A stretch of 64,000 nt of DNA, from positions 124,001-188,000 of the IMG/VR virus record IMGVR_UViG_3300043426_000266. One strand, written 5' to 3'. A program made the translations under genes and the position numbers. Position 1 is the first letter of the stretch. Every line of letters begins with the position of its first letter. The notes under the pieces were generated by a model that was given only the letters and a program-made list of their open reading frames with translations, made no database searches and had not been told where the DNA came from. This document shows positions 42,479 through 51,714 of the stretch, in pieces. Source of the stretch: a virus.

Positions 42479-44059
42479 ATGAGACTTGCACTTGAAAATG
42501 AATCGGCCATTATTATCAGCCATGGCCTAGAAAGAGAAGTGTTTCCAATCTCAGGAACGAATAGTTACGAGAAAACGAAACTCACCAAGATCATTGAGGA
42601 TGATGAAGGGAATCCATACGACCCGTTTAAAAACATAAATGATTTCATTTTAACCTTAGGGCGAAGAAAACAACAGGAGCTGTTTGACGTCTATGTTCAA
42701 GTAAGTGAAAGCTTTATTGATATTTTACCTTTGGAGGAATTAAAAACCCAGTTACAAAACGCATTTACAAGCATCTTTGATATTGTATCTGTGGATGAAG
42801 TTGAGGAGTGGATGACCAAGTATGATCTTGTTCACATTCCAACACAGATTGAACAAAACGAATTTAGTCATTACAAGTCTGAACGCACGTATACGCCAGA
42901 GAAGTATAAAGGGTTAATTGCATTATCAGTCGCATTAAAACTTGCTGTACCAATCTGGGGTGCTTATGTTAAGTACATTACGAAAGGGTTTGGAGTTGGG
43001 CGTAAAGAGATTCATTGTATTCAGTTACTTTCCAATTCAACGATTGTAAACTCTAATCAATATATTGACTTTAACAGTTTTATCGTTTCAACACATGAGG
43101 TGGGTAAGTTTAAGATAGATACAATCTTAACTGGTGTGGGTACAGAGGAACAAGCAACATTAATCCCGGCTGCTTGTTTGTTTAGAAAGATCGCGATTGC
43201 CCCTAATTTAAAGTCTAAATCAGCGGTAACTGAGGCTTATAACTATGTTGTAAATGACGGGCCGTCGCATGAGCGTAAACATCCCCATATCCGGGCGAAG
43301 AAAATTGAACGTGGTGGTGTTGGGGAAATTGAAGAACAAGCACTTTTAGAAACGTTTAAAACCAAAGAATCCATCTCCGCAGGTGATATTGCATTTATCG
43401 CATATTGCTGTGAGTTCATTGGTTTGAACTTAAAAAGTATTGTGGGTGAGGTTCCACCAGAATGGGTTAAAGAAGCAGAAAATCTTAGAGATTACTTAAT
43501 TAAAGAGAAGTTTGATTCAAACATCATGAACCTACGTTTATTACAATGGTTTGTTCCGGGCGCGCCACCACAAATCATCACTCGATTAAAATCGAATGAT
43601 ATCTATACACTCATGGCACATGTTGGTGTGGTAAATCCCGACCAGTATCGTGAGTACCCGATTGAGTCTTTGCTTGCAACATTGTTTACCGCTTTGGTTT
43701 ACATGGGTTATCCTCAGATTGCATTGATGGTAACCGCGGTCATCTCTGACGAAGAAATAGATACTTCAATTGGAAATTCTAGAAAACAAATTCCAGCGGA
43801 GCTTGATGCTGCGCTCGATGACCTTTACCCGATTCGTGTATCAGGTGGTAAAGACAGTATCAACATGGTAAAAGAAGCAATAAGCAGATATTTTAATGCT
43901 TATTCTGGACGATCATACCGATCACTCTATACACCCTTTTTCAAACAGTATGTAGAGCAATTAGAAGATCGGGAAGGTAACCACTATCTTCGTCCAGAGA
44001 CTCCAATTCTTCTTGCCAAAATCACATTAGACATTTATGGAGAAAGAAAAAATGCGTAA
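42479..44059 (+). CDS. Unknown 526-aa protein in the position of phiKZ RNAP subunit gp68
   Basis: A large soluble mixed-fold protein with no motif I recognise. It starts the block that leads to RNAP beta C and beta' C, and its size is about that of phiKZ gp68, the extra subunit of the nonvirion RNAP encoded upstream of gp71-73. The match is by order and size only. The following gene overlaps its last 8 bases. Confidence 0.4.
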   Translation: MRLALENESAIIISHGLEREVFPISGTNSYEKTKLTKIIEDDEGNPYDPFKNINDFILTLGRRKQQELFDVYVQVSESFIDILPLEELKTQLQNAFTSIFDIVSVDEVEEWMTKYDLVHIPTQIEQNEFSHYKSERTYTPEKYKGLIALSVALKLAVPIWGAYVKYITKGFGVGRKEIHCIQLLSNSTIVNSNQYIDFNSFIVSTHEVGKFKIDTILTGVGTEEQATLIPAACLFRKIAIAPNLKSKSAVTEAYNYVVNDGPSHERKHPHIRAKKIERGGVGEIEEQALLETFKTKESISAGDIAFIAYCCEFIGLNLKSIVGEVPPEWVKEAENLRDYLIKEKFDSNIMNLRLLQWFVPGAPPQIITRLKSNDIYTLMAHVGVVNPDQYREYPIESLLATLFTALVYMGYPQIALMVTAVISDEEIDTSIGNSRKQIPAELDAALDDLYPIRVSGGKDSINMVKEAISRYFNAYSGRSYRSLYTPFFKQYVEQLEDREGNHYLRPETPILLAKITLDIYGERKNA

Positions 44060-45614
44060 TGACGGAGCACAATCCATTAATGGTGGATTCGTAATTACCG
44101 ATCTTATCATGTTGGAAAGTGGTCGATATAATGACCGCTTTCTACGTTCATTGAAAATTGGTAAAATCAGTTACGATACAATTGATCGTTTGGCTGAAGA
44201 AATCCTAACAACAAACGGTAAAACTTTTCGCCCCGGTGTAATTGCTTCAATTCGTTCTCCAGTAATTACATTAGATCCAGAGGTAAACCGCTCTGATGAT
44301 TTGCTTGAAATATCTCGCGGATTTGATCAAAAACGTTTTTGTTGGATTATGAAAATCGAAGAAATGGGTGCAGCTGCCGGACATCAGGCAAAACGATATA
44401 CAATTACTGGCTACACTGATCGAATGGAGTTTTCAAAATTCAGTCGATCGATTCCGGATGAGTTAGAGTTTTATATCAACTCAATTCTTGAAGTAAATGG
44501 TAGTCGAAAAAATAACCTTCAACTATTTACCGAAATGAATGTACAATCCTCTAGTAAAGATTTGTATATGGTTCGTCCATCAGATGTGATTTCTAAACAT
44601 GCTTTTATCAATCTCAGCACAAGCACACGTAACCGTGGGTCATACCACGGTGATGTGATTACAGGTAAGACGTTTAAAACGAGTTCTCGTCAGAATAACA
44701 TTCCTGCCAATTACTTAGCTAAAACGTTGACCGGGTTACAAAAGACGCGAATGGAACTTGAAACTGATCGATTACTTCGTGATCGTGATGAAGATATTCA
44801 TAATAGTTTCCTATCTTCAGGATCACGTCGAACCGGAAGCGGCCGCTCGAATGAAATCGAATCTGAGTATGAATCAGCCCGGTTAGCGGTACACGACAGC
44901 TACGCTGAAGATTATGAATTTATTCAGATGTTAAAAGATGAAGCACGTCAAACTCAACGGGTTGGTTCATTCAACTATCGTCAATTATCCAAACTCGTTC
45001 CAGACATCGGGGATTTTATTACCCTAAATCTAGTCCGTAAAGACCTGACTTCCATTCGTGGTCGAAACGGGGATACGAACGACCGTATGGGTGATATGGA
45101 CGGTGAAACTTGGGGTTACTCAACTCAAGAAGAATTGGTTGCTACTGAAGTCGCCAATGCATTCTCGACCGTAGCACTATCAACGTTCATTGCAAACATC
45201 GACATTATGTTTACTCTTAACTACGATGAGATGGATGAGATGGAATGGGATTTTGCAATCGGCTATGAAGATGACCGAGGTGAACAAGAGGGTGCTGTTT
45301 TATTCTTAGATGATGTCGGTGAAGAATTGGAAAAAGAGTTGATCGATAAACTCGGCTATACAATGATCGACAGTGTATTAAATTCTTATCGTAGTTATGG
45401 TTACGATATTTTCATTTCTGTACAGTATAACATGAATAGAGAACTCTTTGTTCGTGTTGCAATTGACTCCGATGAGGCACAGGAATTTTGTACCCCAATT
45501 TTCTGTGACTCAATTACTTCCCCAATTGTCTCAAACAAATCTCGTACTGGTTTAAATCTTGGTAGTGGTATTACCGAGCTTTATAAACAAGTTTACCGAG
45601 CACAAAAATCATAA
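44052..45614 (+). CDS. Unknown 520-aa protein
   Basis: ATG 44052 (MRNDGAQSI) behind GGAGAAAG. Alpha/beta protein with an Arg/Ser-rich middle (SSGSRRTGSGRSNEIESEY, residues ~255-273) that looks disordered, and Asp/Glu-rich stretches. No family recognised. One of three ~500-aa genes between SSB-like and RNAP genes. Confidence 0.6.
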   Translation: MRNDGAQSINGGFVITDLIMLESGRYNDRFLRSLKIGKISYDTIDRLAEEILTTNGKTFRPGVIASIRSPVITLDPEVNRSDDLLEISRGFDQKRFCWIMKIEEMGAAAGHQAKRYTITGYTDRMEFSKFSRSIPDELEFYINSILEVNGSRKNNLQLFTEMNVQSSSKDLYMVRPSDVISKHAFINLSTSTRNRGSYHGDVITGKTFKTSSRQNNIPANYLAKTLTGLQKTRMELETDRLLRDRDEDIHNSFLSSGSRRTGSGRSNEIESEYESARLAVHDSYAEDYEFIQMLKDEARQTQRVGSFNYRQLSKLVPDIGDFITLNLVRKDLTSIRGRNGDTNDRMGDMDGETWGYSTQEELVATEVANAFSTVALSTFIANIDIMFTLNYDEMDEMEWDFAIGYEDDRGEQEGAVLFLDDVGEELEKELIDKLGYTMIDSVLNSYRSYGYDIFISVQYNMNRELFVRVAIDSDEAQEFCTPIFCDSITSPIVSNKSRTGLNLGSGITELYKQVYRAQKS

Positions 45615-45625
45615 GGTTATCAATT

Positions 45626-47143
45626 ATGAAATTAGTCGTAGAACATTACAATAAACTGCTTCCATCACTTGGTTTATACGCAGGTGATGATAACATCATC
45701 CGCATGGGTGGTGGTGAACTTGGTAAACTCGCTGAGTTTAAAGTCGACGGTAGAGAAGTTTATTTACCCACGGATGAAGCGCTAACTACCTCAACCTTTA
45801 AAGAAAAGGTTGCTTTCCATCCACTTGCTGAAAACGTTTTAAAGAAACGTTCACATGTATTAACCGCAATTCAGTCAAGTCTTCAAACTCGTTTATTCAC
45901 AGTCGGGTATTTATTAATTGAATCATTATTGGGTGCCGCCGCTGCTCAGAAAAATGGTTCGTTAAAAACCAATGCTCCAGACTTATTGAAGTTTATGTCT
46001 GGATTAGAAGACGTAACTGACGACACCAGTCGTTTCTTCTCTAGTCTCGCTGATCGAATGAAAACAAACCCATCTCATACTTTGTTCAATGTGTATTTAA
46101 AACATGGCGGACAAATTAAAGGTGAGAAGTATCTTCGTATCTGTGCAATCTCTTCGCCTTTGGTTAAGGCGTTAGAAGATGCTCAGGTTCGCGGTGCTGC
46201 TAAATCGGGTAGTATTGAGGTTTGGGGTGTTACCCCTAAGCGGAAAATGGACGTAGGTGTTTTACTGCGTGTAATCAAAACTATCTTTCCGTTTCTAGAA
46301 ACTGATGGGTACACGGCAGGGAGCAATAACAAACATGCACCTTACTGTGATGCACTGTTACAATCCGTACAATTGCTTAATAAAGATATTCGCTATGCGA
46401 CCCAGCACTTAGCATATGTCGAGCCTTGTAAATCAGCCATTGACTACCTTATCGTAAATGATGACGTGATCAATGAAATGGACAATTTTGATGTATTGCG
46501 TAATGGGGTTTTGTTAACCACCTATAACGATGGTGATGGGTACGCAGGTGACGATCAACGCAATGAATTGGTTGATAAAGTAACACACAGTCACCCTGTT
46601 AAAAGCTACCAAACCCAATCAGCTCATCAACAACCAACCACGCCAGAGTTAACAACGATTGAGAATATGAAACATCTGGTCAACCCAATTGTTCGTATTC
46701 CAGGTACGCGTCAGCCAATTTTGGAGATCCCAGAAGAAGCTTATCGAACTGTTCCAGAACAACGTCGTCGTTACACTGGTTTTCAACGTGAGTTAGAGCC
46801 AGAGGTTCGTGGGTTTTCACATCCAACCCAAGCAGCTGCAATTCCACAGCGCAATCAAAGCCCCCGAGCAACTGATTTAGAGTTACAGCTCGACCGTGCT
46901 TTGGAACGCGCTCAAGAGTTAGAAGATGAACTTCGTAGCCGTAATAGTCGTCGCGGTGGTTTTGCAGACGACCGTGACCGTGACCGTGACCGTGACCGTT
47001 ATGGGTTTTCTAGTCGAGATCGCTACGAGGACAGCTATGACTCTCGCCGCGAACCTCGCCGCCCTATTCCTCGGGCCGCGGCTAGCTCAAGTCGAGATCG
47101 TGATCGAGGTCGCGGGCGTGGTCTAGATCGTTTCGGACGCTAA
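45626..47143 (+). CDS. Unknown 505-aa protein with Arg/Asp-repeat C-terminal tail
   Basis: Residues 1-300 are globular and helical. From ~310 the chain is low complexity, with a coiled coil at ~415-440 (LELQLDRALERAQELEDELRS) and then an RD-repeat tail (DRDRDRDRDRYGF and RDRDRGRGRG). Mixed-charge RD/RS-like tails often drive condensate formation or RNA binding. No enzyme motif. Followed by a GGGGCAATTGCCCC terminator. Confidence 0.6.
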   Translation: MKLVVEHYNKLLPSLGLYAGDDNIIRMGGGELGKLAEFKVDGREVYLPTDEALTTSTFKEKVAFHPLAENVLKKRSHVLTAIQSSLQTRLFTVGYLLIESLLGAAAAQKNGSLKTNAPDLLKFMSGLEDVTDDTSRFFSSLADRMKTNPSHTLFNVYLKHGGQIKGEKYLRICAISSPLVKALEDAQVRGAAKSGSIEVWGVTPKRKMDVGVLLRVIKTIFPFLETDGYTAGSNNKHAPYCDALLQSVQLLNKDIRYATQHLAYVEPCKSAIDYLIVNDDVINEMDNFDVLRNGVLLTTYNDGDGYAGDDQRNELVDKVTHSHPVKSYQTQSAHQQPTTPELTTIENMKHLVNPIVRIPGTRQPILEIPEEAYRTVPEQRRRYTGFQRELEPEVRGFSHPTQAAAIPQRNQSPRATDLELQLDRALERAQELEDELRSRNSRRGGFADDRDRDRDRDRYGFSSRDRYEDSYDSRREPRRPIPRAAASSSRDRDRGRGRGLDRFGR

Positions 47144-47148
47144 TAAAT

Positions 47149-47176
47149 AAAGAGGGGCAATTGCCCCTCTTTTTAT
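47149..47176 (+). terminator. Intrinsic terminator
   Basis: AAAGAGGGGCAATTGCCCCTCTTT plus T-rich tail; same core as at 536. Confidence 0.9.
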
Positions 47177-47206
47177 TTGTATGAAATGATTTAAAATTTA
47201 ACTACA

Positions 47207-47569
47207 CTATATATTTCTTTGAATAACCGCATTGTTTTGTTTAAGACGATAGACGACTTCAAAGTCAGGAATGATGATGTTTATCATTTCTTTTCTATAA
47301 TCTTCATAACCCATCAATCCGTTTACTCGCATAACAATCCACACCATGTTTAAAGGGATCTTAAAATATGCTGCAACCTTACGAAAATCCCCATCACAAG
47401 CAGCAGCTTCTGATGCAGGTAAAACAGAAATGTTTTGAGCATTTGTTGCATTAGCAGCATAGTTTTTGATATAGTCTAGATTTTGTTCAATGATGCACTT
47501 AAAGCCTTCTCGATGATAAATAGTATCATTTTGATCAATGTCTAAATCTGCTAAAGAAGTTTGACTCAT
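47207..47569 (-). CDS. Unknown 120-aa protein
   Basis: Isolated minus-strand gene starting behind AGGTGG. DFRKVAAYFKIPLNMVWIVMRVNGL (residues ~60-85) could be a helix-turn-helix (HTH), which would make it a small regulator; this is tentative. Confidence 0.5.
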   Translation of the reverse strand: MSQTSLADLDIDQNDTIYHREGFKCIIEQNLDYIKNYAANATNAQNISVLPASEAAACDGDFRKVAAYFKIPLNMVWIVMRVNGLMGYEDYRKEMINIIIPDFEVVYRLKQNNAVIQRNI

Positions 47570-47589
47570 AGAACCACCTAATAAATTTT

Positions 47590-47613
47590 CAAATACACAT
47601 TATTAGATTGAAG
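47590..47613 (+). promoter_or_regulatory. Early-type promoter box upstream of RNAP beta C
   Basis: CAAATACACATTATTAGATTGA, a variant box followed by the shared AGATAACCAAAGGAG leader. Confidence 0.5.
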
Positions 47614-47639
47614 AGACTTAGATAACCAAAGGAGTTGTT

Positions 47640-49748
47640 ATGCAACTAGGGTATAAAGAAAGTGAAGTTGATGTTCGTGCACTAGGTTCCGCTGGATTAA
47701 ATTTTGCAGCAAGCAACACATCGTCACAACGTCTTCACATGGATACCTCCCATCTTAAACAACATCTCACACTTATCGACGGGGATGCTAAAAGATGGTT
47801 TACTGGAGTTGAACGTGAGTATGCTAAACGCGCATATAAAGCAGAATTTCCAGTTGATTGTATGCGCGTATTTGAAGTTATCACTAAATACTCGGGTATG
47901 ATTCCGTCCGATATGGATTCACCTTTAACATTGGTTGTTTACGAAAGACGAGATGACCATAAAATCGCAGTATTAGAACTAGCTAGTTCTCGTTGTGAAC
48001 ATCAAACCTTTGGTTTTACTTACAAGAGAACCAAAGAAGGTCGAGGGGTTTTAAAACATAAAGCATTTAAAGCAGGGACTATTCTGGCCAAACCACCAAC
48101 GATTACTGACGACGGTGATTACAAGTATGGAAAGGAATTAAAAACCTTTGTGGGTAATACATCCGCCGGGGTTGAAGATGGTGCCTGGATCTCCGATGAA
48201 GCTGCATACATGCTTCGTACTGATGCGTTTGGTGAGTTAGACATGACACTTGATAAAGGGCATGTATTACTTAACATGAATGGTAACGAGCGTCATTTCA
48301 AAGGGATCCCGGACATCGGGGATTATCTACGAGACGATGGTTTGGTAATGGCGTGTCGTGAATTGCATAAAGATTTCCCGATGCAGCTTTATAACAAACA
48401 TGCGTTACGGGAACATTCGCAACTTGACAACTTACGATATGGTGAACCGTTTGTTGATACCGCTCAATACATTGGGTTTGAATTACCGCCCGGGGAAGAG
48501 TTATTACTTCGCCCTCGTGTAATCGATATTGAGGTGATTAAAGGTGGTTCTAACAAAACCCCGATTACCAAAAGTGAAGAGCAATTAAATAAGTACTGGG
48601 AAAAAACCGTACGTTTTCATGAAGCAATTCGCAAAACCCATGAAGATTTAGAGCGTTTAATTCCAAACTATGAACTTGACCCTTCTTGGCAACGTTATGT
48701 TGACGATGCATACTTTTATACCACCCAACCCCATGGCACTCGTTCTGAAACATTAAAGAACAAACCATTACCCCAGTGGTCAATTAAGGTAAAATATCGT
48801 TATACTTTCGTACCGACTATTGGTGCAAAAATCACAAACATTCACGCGGGTAAAACAGTAATCGTTAAGAAAACCCCGCGACACATGATGCCAAAAGATG
48901 CCGATGGTAATTATGCCGATGTGGTTGTTGAGGATATCTCAATTGCAAACCGTATGAATCCTGGGGTTGCGTTTGAGGGTCGTTTAGGTTCGTGTGAATT
49001 GGCAACACGTAAACGAATTAAAGAAATGTGGGATGCTAAAGTTCCTTTTGATGAAATTTATGATTATTATGTTGGGTTTGTTAAAATTGTATCCCCAATG
49101 TCTTACCATGAATTATTAAATCCAAGTATTGATCGTGAGTTAGAACTCAAAGAAGTTATGGAGGGAGGTATTTATGCTTATGTTCCACCTTCTTTAGGCG
49201 CATACATGATTGATATCTTAGCTGAACTCACCGCTAAGTACCCACCTTGTAGAGAGCGTCTTGAACTCACAACGAATGATGGCCGAAAAATCCTGACTGA
49301 CGAGAAAGCAGAAATTGTAGTCTTACATTATCAGTTTACGGAGCGAGCTGGGAATAGCTTCTCTGCAGTTAGTTCGGCTAAACGTCAACCCTTCGGCATC
49401 CCAACCAAAGCATCTCAATTGGATAAGAATAGTTTTCCAACTAAGATTTCATCTACTCGATTCCCGTCGGAGGCGGATACAAAATCAATCCAATCTCACA
49501 TTAACAATGAAGGGATTCCAGAACTTATGGATCGTAGTTTAAACCCCGTTTCTCATTGGTTCTTATTACGATCTTTGATTAGAAGCGTAAATCCCGCGAA
49601 GATTAAAGATGCGGTTTCTCGTAAAATTATTCCACGTATTGGTAATCGGATTATCGCAATCCGAGACACTATGCTTTTAATTGCGGGAATCAAGTTTAAA
49701 GAGGGGCGGGATGGTAATAGCGTTTTACCAGAAGACGAGGTAGAATAA
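47640..49748 (+). CDS. RNA polymerase beta subunit, C-terminal part (phiKZ gp71-73-like)
   Basis: A 702-aa protein. Residues 393-450 match the active-site end of beta: TIGAKITNIHAGKTVIV for VGDKLAGRHGNKGVIS, a conserved MP, and VVVEDISIANRMNPGVAFEGRLG for [25 protein letters not shown]. The rest is divergent. The uninterrupted frame contrasts with phiKZ, where I recall the gene being interrupted by an intron. The stop overlaps the start of beta' C by three bases less one codon (TAAATG), so the two subunits are made together. Confidence 0.85.
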   Translation: MQLGYKESEVDVRALGSAGLNFAASNTSSQRLHMDTSHLKQHLTLIDGDAKRWFTGVEREYAKRAYKAEFPVDCMRVFEVITKYSGMIPSDMDSPLTLVVYERRDDHKIAVLELASSRCEHQTFGFTYKRTKEGRGVLKHKAFKAGTILAKPPTITDDGDYKYGKELKTFVGNTSAGVEDGAWISDEAAYMLRTDAFGELDMTLDKGHVLLNMNGNERHFKGIPDIGDYLRDDGLVMACRELHKDFPMQLYNKHALREHSQLDNLRYGEPFVDTAQYIGFELPPGEELLLRPRVIDIEVIKGGSNKTPITKSEEQLNKYWEKTVRFHEAIRKTHEDLERLIPNYELDPSWQRYVDDAYFYTTQPHGTRSETLKNKPLPQWSIKVKYRYTFVPTIGAKITNIHAGKTVIVKKTPRHMMPKDADGNYADVVVEDISIANRMNPGVAFEGRLGSCELATRKRIKEMWDAKVPFDEIYDYYVGFVKIVSPMSYHELLNPSIDRELELKEVMEGGIYAYVPPSLGAYMIDILAELTAKYPPCRERLELTTNDGRKILTDEKAEIVVLHYQFTERAGNSFSAVSSAKRQPFGIPTKASQLDKNSFPTKISSTRFPSEADTKSIQSHINNEGIPELMDRSLNPVSHWFLLRSLIRSVNPAKIKDAVSRKIIPRIGNRIIAIRDTMLLIAGIKFKEGRDGNSVLPEDEVE

Positions 49749-51710
49749 ATGTCCAATTTCGATTTCAACGAGATCATCCATGTTAAGTATGAAGAAATTC
49801 AGCATATAATGGAAACAAATGATCAGGTATCGGTTCGCTGTGATGATGGGGTTTTAACCACCCCATCAGAAGATTTTCTGTTCAACTGGATTTGTTGGCA
49901 ATTGTTTCATGCGTTAGATAATGATTTCCCTTCATCTGTTCAGTATACAGTCACCCGAATTGAACACATTACCACGAGACCACATTTAGATATCGGGAGT
50001 TGGATTCTTAAAGACTATGTTAAATGGTCTGAAGAAAAAGGTATTATTCAAAACCTGGACGGTATTAAGAAGCAGATTTACGATTTAACAAATCTTCTTT
50101 ATAACTTTATTGACAATGAACTTGATAACCAAACAACGGATATTTGCTTTGATCACTTCAATGAGATTTATCAACATCCTGATGTGTTAAAAGCAAATAC
50201 GGCAATTCAAAATGCGGTCGTCGTGAGTCATGAAAACATTAAACACGTTTATGAGGTTATTACCAAAACAACTCTAAATGATCCAGGTCTAGCAAACAAC
50301 TCACTCGCATTGGCAGCGCGTTGTGGGGTCATTAAACTAACCCAGCTTTCAATGGTGCTTGGTCCAATTGGATTCTGTACTGATATTAACTCTAAGATCA
50401 TTCCTAAAGCAATTCGTGTAGGTTTCTTCAGAGGAATGGGTAAACTTGATGATATGCTTTATGAGTCAAGAAATGCTTCAATTGCAGCGTTATTCAACAT
50501 TGTAATTATGCCGCTATCTGAGTATACAAACCGTCGAACACAGCTCCCTTGTGAGAACGTGCAAACAATTGTGTATAAAGATTGTGGGGCGAAGTCTGAG
50601 CGAATTCAAGTAGTGAGTAAAGCTCACTTAAAAACCTTACTTGGATTTACATTAACCGATGGTCGTGAAGGTCGACCAATCAAATACATTGAGGAATCAG
50701 ATACAAGTTTAATTGGGCAAAGTATTTTCATCCGCTCGCTGAACTACTGTCGACACAAAGTTCGTAATGAGGTTTGTTCGACCTGTGTTGGGCTCATGCA
50801 TTATTCATTTCCTAATGGTTGTGTTGTGGGTCACGTGTCTGGGACTCAACTGGGCGCGGCTTTATCCACATCAGTGTTACAGCGTAAGCATGAAAACTTA
50901 ACCAGTAAAGCTGGTGGATTAACCATTGATGAAATATACCAAAATTATTTCAGAGTGAATGAGATTGGTAATGGGTTATGCTTCTCAGATAGCTTTGACT
51001 TCTCCAAGTGGTCGATTGTTTTAACTCCAGAATCAGCTTCTCATTTAAAAGAGGTCAATAGTGAGTACGGTGACGGTTTAATTCCAAGCCAAACAACTCG
51101 TATTGAAATGCTTCAACTTCAATCTAAAGACGGTTTGGAATCTATCCTGATGCCAATCGGTCTAGGGCAACGTGCTGGATTCCTTACCAAGGAGATGCTA
51201 CGGTTCTATAAGGAAAAAGGTTGGACGTTTATTGATGGTAATCTTTATCAGCTCGATCTAGAGGGTTGGGATAATCAGTCTGAATTCTTAACCATTCCGC
51301 AGATTGAGTTTACACCTCCAGATTTAATCTCAGCAGTCAGTGGATTCATCTTCAGTGGTAATAAAGGTAAGAATAGCGCATTCAAAACGCCAAGCTTATC
51401 AAATTGTCTAAATGTAGATGATGCGTATGCGTCGTTCTATGATCTGATTAAAGATCACCTGAAGCTACACTCAGTTCATCTGATGTTTATCATTCTGGCA
51501 ATGTCAGCACAAAATCCACGCGTTTACGATTATCGTCTACCGTACCCTCGAGAGACTTCTCGTACCGCAAAACTAGATGATATTATGTTTTATCGATCTG
51601 CCGGAGGAGCAATGGCTTATGAAGAACAAAACACGTTCTTTTTAAACCCGATTACCTATTTAGTTGATCGCAGACCTCCACACATTTATGATTCTATCAT
51701 CATGGGTTAA
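49749..51710 (+). CDS. RNA polymerase beta' subunit, C-terminal part (phiKZ gp74-like)
   Basis: A 653-aa protein. VCSTCVGLMHYSFPNGCVVGHVSGTQLGAALSTSV (residues 342-376) is the beta' segment CAKCYGRDL...GEAIGVIAAQSIGEPGTQL, with the zinc-site Cys343 and Cys346, followed by QRKHENLTSKAGG for MRTFHIGG. It contributes bridge-helix/trigger-loop structure to the enzyme formed with the 35962 and 47640 products. The start directly follows the beta C stop; the next gene begins 4 bases later. Confidence 0.85.
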   Translation: MSNFDFNEIIHVKYEEIQHIMETNDQVSVRCDDGVLTTPSEDFLFNWICWQLFHALDNDFPSSVQYTVTRIEHITTRPHLDIGSWILKDYVKWSEEKGIIQNLDGIKKQIYDLTNLLYNFIDNELDNQTTDICFDHFNEIYQHPDVLKANTAIQNAVVVSHENIKHVYEVITKTTLNDPGLANNSLALAARCGVIKLTQLSMVLGPIGFCTDINSKIIPKAIRVGFFRGMGKLDDMLYESRNASIAALFNIVIMPLSEYTNRRTQLPCENVQTIVYKDCGAKSERIQVVSKAHLKTLLGFTLTDGREGRPIKYIEESDTSLIGQSIFIRSLNYCRHKVRNEVCSTCVGLMHYSFPNGCVVGHVSGTQLGAALSTSVLQRKHENLTSKAGGLTIDEIYQNYFRVNEIGNGLCFSDSFDFSKWSIVLTPESASHLKEVNSEYGDGLIPSQTTRIEMLQLQSKDGLESILMPIGLGQRAGFLTKEMLRFYKEKGWTFIDGNLYQLDLEGWDNQSEFLTIPQIEFTPPDLISAVSGFIFSGNKGKNSAFKTPSLSNCLNVDDAYASFYDLIKDHLKLHSVHLMFIILAMSAQNPRVYDYRLPYPRETSRTAKLDDIMFYRSAGGAMAYEEQNTFFLNPITYLVDRRPPHIYDSIIMG

Positions 51711-51714
51711 TTAA

